A stretch of 64,000 nt of DNA, from positions 682,001 to 746,000 of the forward strand of contig AP025179.1 of the NCBI GenBank assembly GCA_021654635.1, in the 5' to 3' direction. Within the stretch, counting starts at the first letter, position 1; every line of letters begins with the position of its first letter. Shown here one piece after another: positions 59,338-64,000 of the stretch. The notes beneath the pieces are model-generated. The model did not search any database. It was not told the origin of the DNA and saw nothing but the letters and a program-made list of their open reading frames with translations. The stretch is from Mycobacterium kiyosense (GTDB lineage: Bacteria; Actinomycetota; Actinomycetes; Mycobacteriales; Mycobacteriaceae). The translations under genes and the position numbers were made by a program.

Positions 59338-62141
59338 GTGCGGGCCGGTGCTGGTTCCTGCGAGGATTGCTGGGTGGCGGGGAACATCGTGCAGCGGTTG
59401 GCTGAGGACCGGGCCGTCACGGATCTTCTCGTGCGTGCACAGAGTGGTCCTGCGACGTTGCTGGTCGAGGGCGAGGCCGGTATCGGCAAGACAACCCTGA
59501 TGCTCGACGCGCAAAGCCAGGCCGAGCGCCTGGGCTTTCGGGTCCTCTCGGCGCGCGGCTCGGCCGCGGAGGTGTTCTACGCCTATGCCGCGGTCGCGGA
59601 CCTGCTGACGGATATCGACGCCGCGGTGGTCGCCGAACTGCCCGCGGTCCAACAGCTGGCGTTGAATCGTGCCCGCACCGGCGAGGCCGGTTCGAGCGGA
59701 CCAGCAACCGACGAGCGCACCCTGGCGACCGCGTTCCTATCCGTGGTCGAACGCATCGGCGCGCAGTCTCCGGTGCTGTTGGCCGTCGACGACGCGCAGT
59801 GGCTGGATGCGTCGAGTCGTGCAGTGATCGGGTTTTGCGCGCGCCGGCTCCGCGGCTCCGTCGGGATGATGCTGAGTTTTCGGACCGAGGAGCCGGGCGC
59901 GGCGCGCTCGAACTCGTGGCTGGACTTTCGTAGTCCCGAGACCACCACTCGGGTGTGTCTACGGCCATTCAGCCTCGGGGGTGTGCACGCGGTGGTGGCG
60001 GCGCGGCTGGGTCGTACGCTGCCGCGCCCGGTGATTACCCGGATCTACGAAATGTCTGGTGGTAACCCGCTTTTCGCGATCGAGCTGGCTGCGAGCACGT
60101 TCGCCGACCCGACGTCCTCCGCGCCGGGCATGCCGAGCAGTCTGGCGGCGATGGTGCGCCGCAGGATCGGGGATGTCGGCGAGGACGTCGGGCAGGTGTT
60201 GCTGGCCGCGGCGACCGCCGCCGAGCCGACGGTGGAGCTGGTGAGTCGGGCGGCCGGCATGTCGCCGTTGCAAGTAATGCAGCTACTCGAGACTGTGGAA
60301 AGCCGCGGCGTGATCACCCTGGATGGACATGCGCTCAGGTTCACCCATCCGCTGTTCGCCGCCGGTGCGTACGCCACAGCCGGTCCAGCGCGCCGACGAG
60401 CCATGCATCGAACGCTCGCCTCGCTAGTCGAACAGCCAGAGCTCAGGGCACGCCATCTGGCACTGGCCGCGGTCACCGGCGATCCCGCCACGCTGTCAGC
60501 TCTGGATGCGGCGGCCGAGGCCAGCGTCTCCAGGGGCGCCCCCGCCGCGGCTGCCGAATTGCTGGAACTGGCTCTGAAACTGGGCGGAGACACCCCGCCC
60601 CGGCGCATCCGCGCGGCCGAGCATCATTTCCGCTCGGGCGACCTAGACGCGGCGCGCGCGCTGCTGGAGCCGACCATCGACAGCCTGCCGAGGGGCGCGA
60701 TGCGCTGCCTCGCGCTGATGCTGCTCGGTGCGGTCCAGGGCTACGGAGATGACACGGTGGGAGCCGTGCAGACGCTGACCCAAGCGGCCGACGAGGCCGA
60801 AGACGGCACCGAACTGCGGCTGCATTGCCTGCTGCGGGTGGTGCTGGCCACCGTGATGATCGGGCGCGTCGGCCGAGCGGTCGACCACGCCAGGACCGCG
60901 GTTGCCCTGGCCGACCGGCTCGATGTCCCCGATCTGCGCAGCCGGGCGCTGTCGATCTGGGTCAGCGCCGCGTTCGTGTACGGGTTGGGGGTGGATGAGC
61001 CGGCATTGCGGACCGCGCTGGAGTTTGGAGGATCCGGCTGCTGGCGCGACCACCTGGTATCAGGCCAGTGCGGTGCGGGCAATAGTCTCCGCCTGGACCG
61101 GCGACCTGGCCGAGGCGCGCGATCAGATGAGCGCGGTGTGTCGCCGAATGCTCAACGGCGGCACCGAAATTGACATCATTTGGGCGTTCAACCACCTCGC
61201 GACCATCGACGTGTGGTTGGGGCGCTACGCCGACGCGGCGGAGGCTTCCCGCGAGGCGGTCGAGCGCGCGGAACAGACGGGCGGACGGCATCTGCTGGTC
61301 ACGGCTTGGGGGATGGCGGGCGGCGGTCGCCGCCTACCGCGGCCTCGAGGACGAGGCGCGAACCGCTGCCGGCGCGGCGGTCGCCGCGGCAAACGAGATC
61401 GGCGCGATCTACCTTGCCGACGCGCCGTCGGCGACGCTGGCGTTCGTGGAGGTGTCCCTGGGCCGCTACGACCAAGCGATGACGGTGTTGGAACCGCTGT
61501 TGGCGACCTTCGACCCCGCCCACGACACCGAGATCATGCAGGGTGGCTACCTTCCCGACGCGATCGAGGCACTCGCCGGCCTGGGTCGTGTCGACGAGGC
61601 TGAACAGTTGTCAAATGCGTTGGCAGAAAACGGTACTCGACTGAATCGTCGGTGGATGCTGGCCATGGCTGCACGGGGCCGCGCGCTATGCCTGGCCGCG
61701 CGGGGCAACCTCGCCGCCGCAGAGGAAGCTGCCGTCGCTGCGATCGCGCATCATCAACTGCTTGCCATGCCGTTCGAGACCGCTCGTAGCCGGCTTCTCC
61801 TCGGCCAGGTACAGCGACGCCGCCGGCGCAGGCAGGATGCTTCGGCCTCGCTGCGTGCGGCTCTGCAGACCTTCGAGCAACTCGGCACGCCATGGTGGGC
61901 ATCGCGGGCACGCTCGGAACTCGCCCGTCTGAGCAGTACCAGCGGGGGCAGCGATGGGCTGACCCCCGCCGAGCGGCGTGTCGCCGAACTCGCCGCGACG
62001 GGACGATCCAACAAGGAGATCGCCGCCGAGCTGTTCATCTCGGATAAGACCGTCGAGATGGCGCTGAGCCGCGTGTACCGCAAGCTCGGAATACGGTCCC
62101 GCGGCGGTCTGTCGATGGCGCTCCGATCCGGCGACATTTAG
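59338..62141 (+). pseudogene. Large AAA/LuxR-type (LAL) transcriptional regulator, two frame breaks
   Basis: Restored length is ~930 aa. The N-terminal ATPase has Walker A VEGEAGIGKTT (~residues 42-52) and Walker B VLLAVDDAQWLD (~143). A long TPR-like helical middle follows, then a C-terminal LuxR helix-turn-helix: LTPAERRVAELAATGRSNKE and KTVEMALSRVYRKLGIRSRG. Frames join by removing one G at 61027-61028 and one at 61318-61320. The start may be GTG 59338 or GTG 59374 (VAGNIVQRLAED). The GTG at 59338 directly abuts the 55-bp array. LAL proteins activate genes on binding a small inducer; the target may be neighbouring genes. Confidence 0.82.
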
Positions 62142-62161
62142 CAGGGGAGTAGAAAGAACAC

Positions 62162-63172
62162 GTGGCTGAACTGAAACTCGGATACAAAGCGTCCGCCGAA
62201 CAATTCGCACCTCGCGAGCTCGTCGAACTGGCCGTCCTCGCCGAAGCGCACGGCATGGACAGCGCCACCGTCAGCGACCACTTCCAGCCGTGGCGGCACG
62301 AGGGCGGGCACGCCCCGTTCTCACTGGCCTGGATGACGGCGGTGGGGGAGCGCACCAAGCGCCTACAGCTGGGCACCTCGGTGCTCACCCCGACCTTCCG
62401 GTACAACCCGGCCGTCATCGCCCAAGCCTTCGCCACCATGGGCTGCCTGTACCCGGGGCGCATCTTCCTGGGCGTCGGCACCGGCGAGGCGCTCAACGAG
62501 ATAGCCACCGGCTACCAGGGCTCCTGGCCGGAGTTCAAGGAGCGGTTCGCGCGGCTGCGTGAGTCGGTGCGGTTGATGCGCGAATTGTGGCGCGGCGACC
62601 GGGTCGACTTCGACGGCGAGTACTACCGGCTCAAAGGCGCCTCGATCTACGACGTGCCCGAGGGCGGTGTGCCGATCTACATCGCCGCCGGCGGCCCCGC
62701 GGTGGCCAAGTACGCGGGCCGGGCCGGCGACGGTTTCATCTGCACCTCCGGGAAGGGCGAAGAGCTCTACACCGAGAAACTGATGCCGGCCGTCCTGGAA
62801 GGGGCGGCGGCCAACGACCGCAACCCCGACGACATCGACAAGATGATCGAGATCAAGATCTCCTACGACACCGACCCCGAGCTGGCGCTGAACAACACTC
62901 GGTTCTGGGCGCCGCTGTCGCTGTCGGCCGAACAGAAGCACAGCATCGACGACCCGATCGAGATGGAGAAGGCCGCCGACGCGCTGCCGATCGAGCAGAT
63001 CGCCAAGCGCTGGATCGTGGCCTCCGACCCCGACGAAGCCGTCGAAAAAGTGGGCCAGTACGTGCAGTGGGGACTGAACCACCTGGTGTTCCACGCGCCC
63101 GGACACGACCAGCGCAGGTTCCTGGAACTGTTCGAGAAAGACCTCGAGCCCAGGTTGCGCAGACTTGGCTGA
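62162..63172 (+). CDS. fgd1: F420-dependent glucose-6-phosphate dehydrogenase
   Basis: A 336-aa protein, the length of M. tuberculosis FGD1 (Rv0407). Landmarks: [14 protein letters not shown], the catalytic [17 protein letters not shown] (Asp39, His40, with Trp44), [35 protein letters not shown], and [18 protein letters not shown]. It oxidises glucose-6-phosphate and reduces F420, supplying F420H2 to many reductases. GTG start. The stop overlaps the pta start by 8 nt. Confidence 0.97.
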   Translation: MAELKLGYKASAEQFAPRELVELAVLAEAHGMDSATVSDHFQPWRHEGGHAPFSLAWMTAVGERTKRLQLGTSVLTPTFRYNPAVIAQAFATMGCLYPGRIFLGVGTGEALNEIATGYQGSWPEFKERFARLRESVRLMRELWRGDRVDFDGEYYRLKGASIYDVPEGGVPIYIAAGGPAVAKYAGRAGDGFICTSGKGEELYTEKLMPAVLEGAAANDRNPDDIDKMIEIKISYDTDPELALNNTRFWAPLSLSAEQKHSIDDPIEMEKAADALPIEQIAKRWIVASDPDEAVEKVGQYVQWGLNHLVFHAPGHDQRRFLELFEKDLEPRLRRLG

Positions 63173-64000
63173 CGCGGGGGCCCTGGCGAAGGCGATCTAC
63201 ATTGCCGCTCCCGAGGCGGAGACCGGCAAGTCCACGATCGCACTGGGCTTGCTGCACCGGCTGGCCGCCACCGTCGCCAAAGTCGGTGTGTTCCGGCCGA
63301 TTACGCGGCTCGGGGAACAGCGCGACTACATCTTGGAGTTGCTGCTCGACCACGCCACCGCGGGCCTGTCCTACGAGCAGTGCGTCGGCGTGAGCTACCA
63401 GCAGGTGCACGACGACGTCGAGGCCGCGATCGCCACCATCGCCGACGCCTACCACGCGATGGCCGAGCAATGCGACGCCGTGGTGATCGTCGGCAGCGAC
63501 TTCACCGATATCGGCGGGGCGACGAGCCCGGCCGGGTTCGCGACGAACGCCCGGATCGCGGTCAACCTGGGTGCGCCGGTGCTGCTGATGGTGCGCGGGT
63601 GGAACCGCACGCCGCAGGACGTCGCCGACGTCGTCGAGGCATGTCTGTCTGAGCTTTCAGCGCTGCGTGCGCACGCCGCGGCGGTGGTGGTCAACCGGTG
63701 CGCGCCCGACGAGCTGGACGCGGTTCGTGAGGCTTTGCGCAAGTTCACCCCGCGCGGCTACGTGCTGCCCGAGGCGCCGCTGCTGGCCGCGCCGACGGTG
63801 ACCGAGCTCAAGGACGCGGTACAGGGGACGCCGGTAAGCGGAGACATCTCGCTGCGCGACCGCGAGGTGATGGGTGTGATGGTCGCCGGGATGACGGCCG
63901 ACCACGTGCTGGAACGGCTGCGCGACGGCATGGCGGTGATCACCCCGGGCGACCGGTCCGACGTGGTGCTCGCGGTGGCCAGTGCCCATGCGGCCGAAGG
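63165..64000 (+). CDS. pta: Phosphate acetyltransferase, 5' part (runs off window)
   Basis: TTG 63165 starts a frame open to the window end (~278 codons). The N-terminal DRTGG/BioD-like domain has [20 protein letters not shown] (P-loop-like GKS). [20 protein letters not shown] and [21 protein letters not shown] follow, then the DRTGG segment [19 protein letters not shown]. Pta makes acetyl phosphate from acetyl-CoA; the catalytic C-terminal domain is beyond the window. It is translationally coupled to fgd1, as in M. tuberculosis (Rv0407-Rv0408). Confidence 0.93.
   Translation, partial: MADAGALAKAIYIAAPEAETGKSTIALGLLHRLAATVAKVGVFRPITRLGEQRDYILELLLDHATAGLSYEQCVGVSYQQVHDDVEAAIATIADAYHAMAEQCDAVVIVGSDFTDIGGATSPAGFATNARIAVNLGAPVLLMVRGWNRTPQDVADVVEACLSELSALRAHAAAVVVNRCAPDELDAVREALRKFTPRGYVLPEAPLLAAPTVTELKDAVQGTPVSGDISLRDREVMGVMVAGMTADHVLERLRDGMAVITPGDRSDVVLAVASAHAAE

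Noticed and set aside
59074..59652. N-terminal extension of the lactamase-fold protein through the repeats
   Set aside because: The frame is open, but the extension is repeat-encoded low complexity and family similarity begins at ATG 59073.

Overview
The window is high-GC DNA from a mycobacterium, most likely a slow-growing non-tuberculous species. Many genes match M. tuberculosis neighbours in sequence and local order: iniA-iniC, lpqJ, ansP2, dnaK-grpE-dnaJ1-hspR, clpB with HspR-type operators, ttfA, pyrE, fba, purA, purT, metZ, ndhA, fadE7, fgd1 and pta. Extra genes lie between these blocks, so it is not a plain M. tuberculosis-complex segment. The species itself cannot be fixed from sequence alone.

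Layout. 1-2043: end of iniA and a frameshifted iniC (dynamin-like GTPases). 2077-5413: leftward set of a membrane-anchored Hsp70-like ATPase and two Thr-rich single-pass proteins. 5533-12310: two lipoproteins, an asparagine permease, a DUF4185 protein, an enoyl-CoA hydratase/TetR/DUF1275 set and a DJ-1/PfpI protein. 12381-21477: the HspR heat-shock regulon (dnaK operon and clpB) flanking a mutarotase-like protein and a flavohaemoglobin. 21569-29129: fatty-acid, envelope, pyrimidine, RNA-methylation and glycolysis genes (ttfA, pyrE, fba and others). 29259-38013: membrane proteins, a metal exporter with a perfect operator, rip2, purA, purT and the metZ/rhodanese pair. 38036-38152: a truncated PE remnant. 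38371-49859: ndhA, a P450, and a five-gene leftward operon (ABC ATPase, FtsX permease, UbiA prenyltransferase, HisC-like aminotransferase, giant TPP enzyme). 49870-59073: flavin enzymes, fadE7, a methyltransferase, an overlapping GNAT plus three luciferase-like monooxygenases, and a metallo-beta-lactamase fold protein. 59084-59336: a 55-bp tandem repeat. 59338-64000: a large LuxR-type regulator, fgd1 and the start of pta.

The best candidate for an undescribed system is the 39.9-49.9 kb block. Its operon is linked by start/stop overlaps and is preceded by a 15/19 match to the IdeR iron box. The convergent P450 has a second DtxR/IdeR-like palindrome just before its start. The operon ends in a roughly 977-residue thiamine-diphosphate enzyme that seems to carry a second, degenerate PYR-like module. 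Together they suggest iron-controlled synthesis and export of a prenylated or aminated small molecule; that role is inference.

Caution: about fifteen single-base frame breaks in ten genes sit mostly in homopolymers and leave both reading halves well conserved. Most are probably sequencing errors, so entries typed 'pseudogene' for this reason may be intact genes in the organism.
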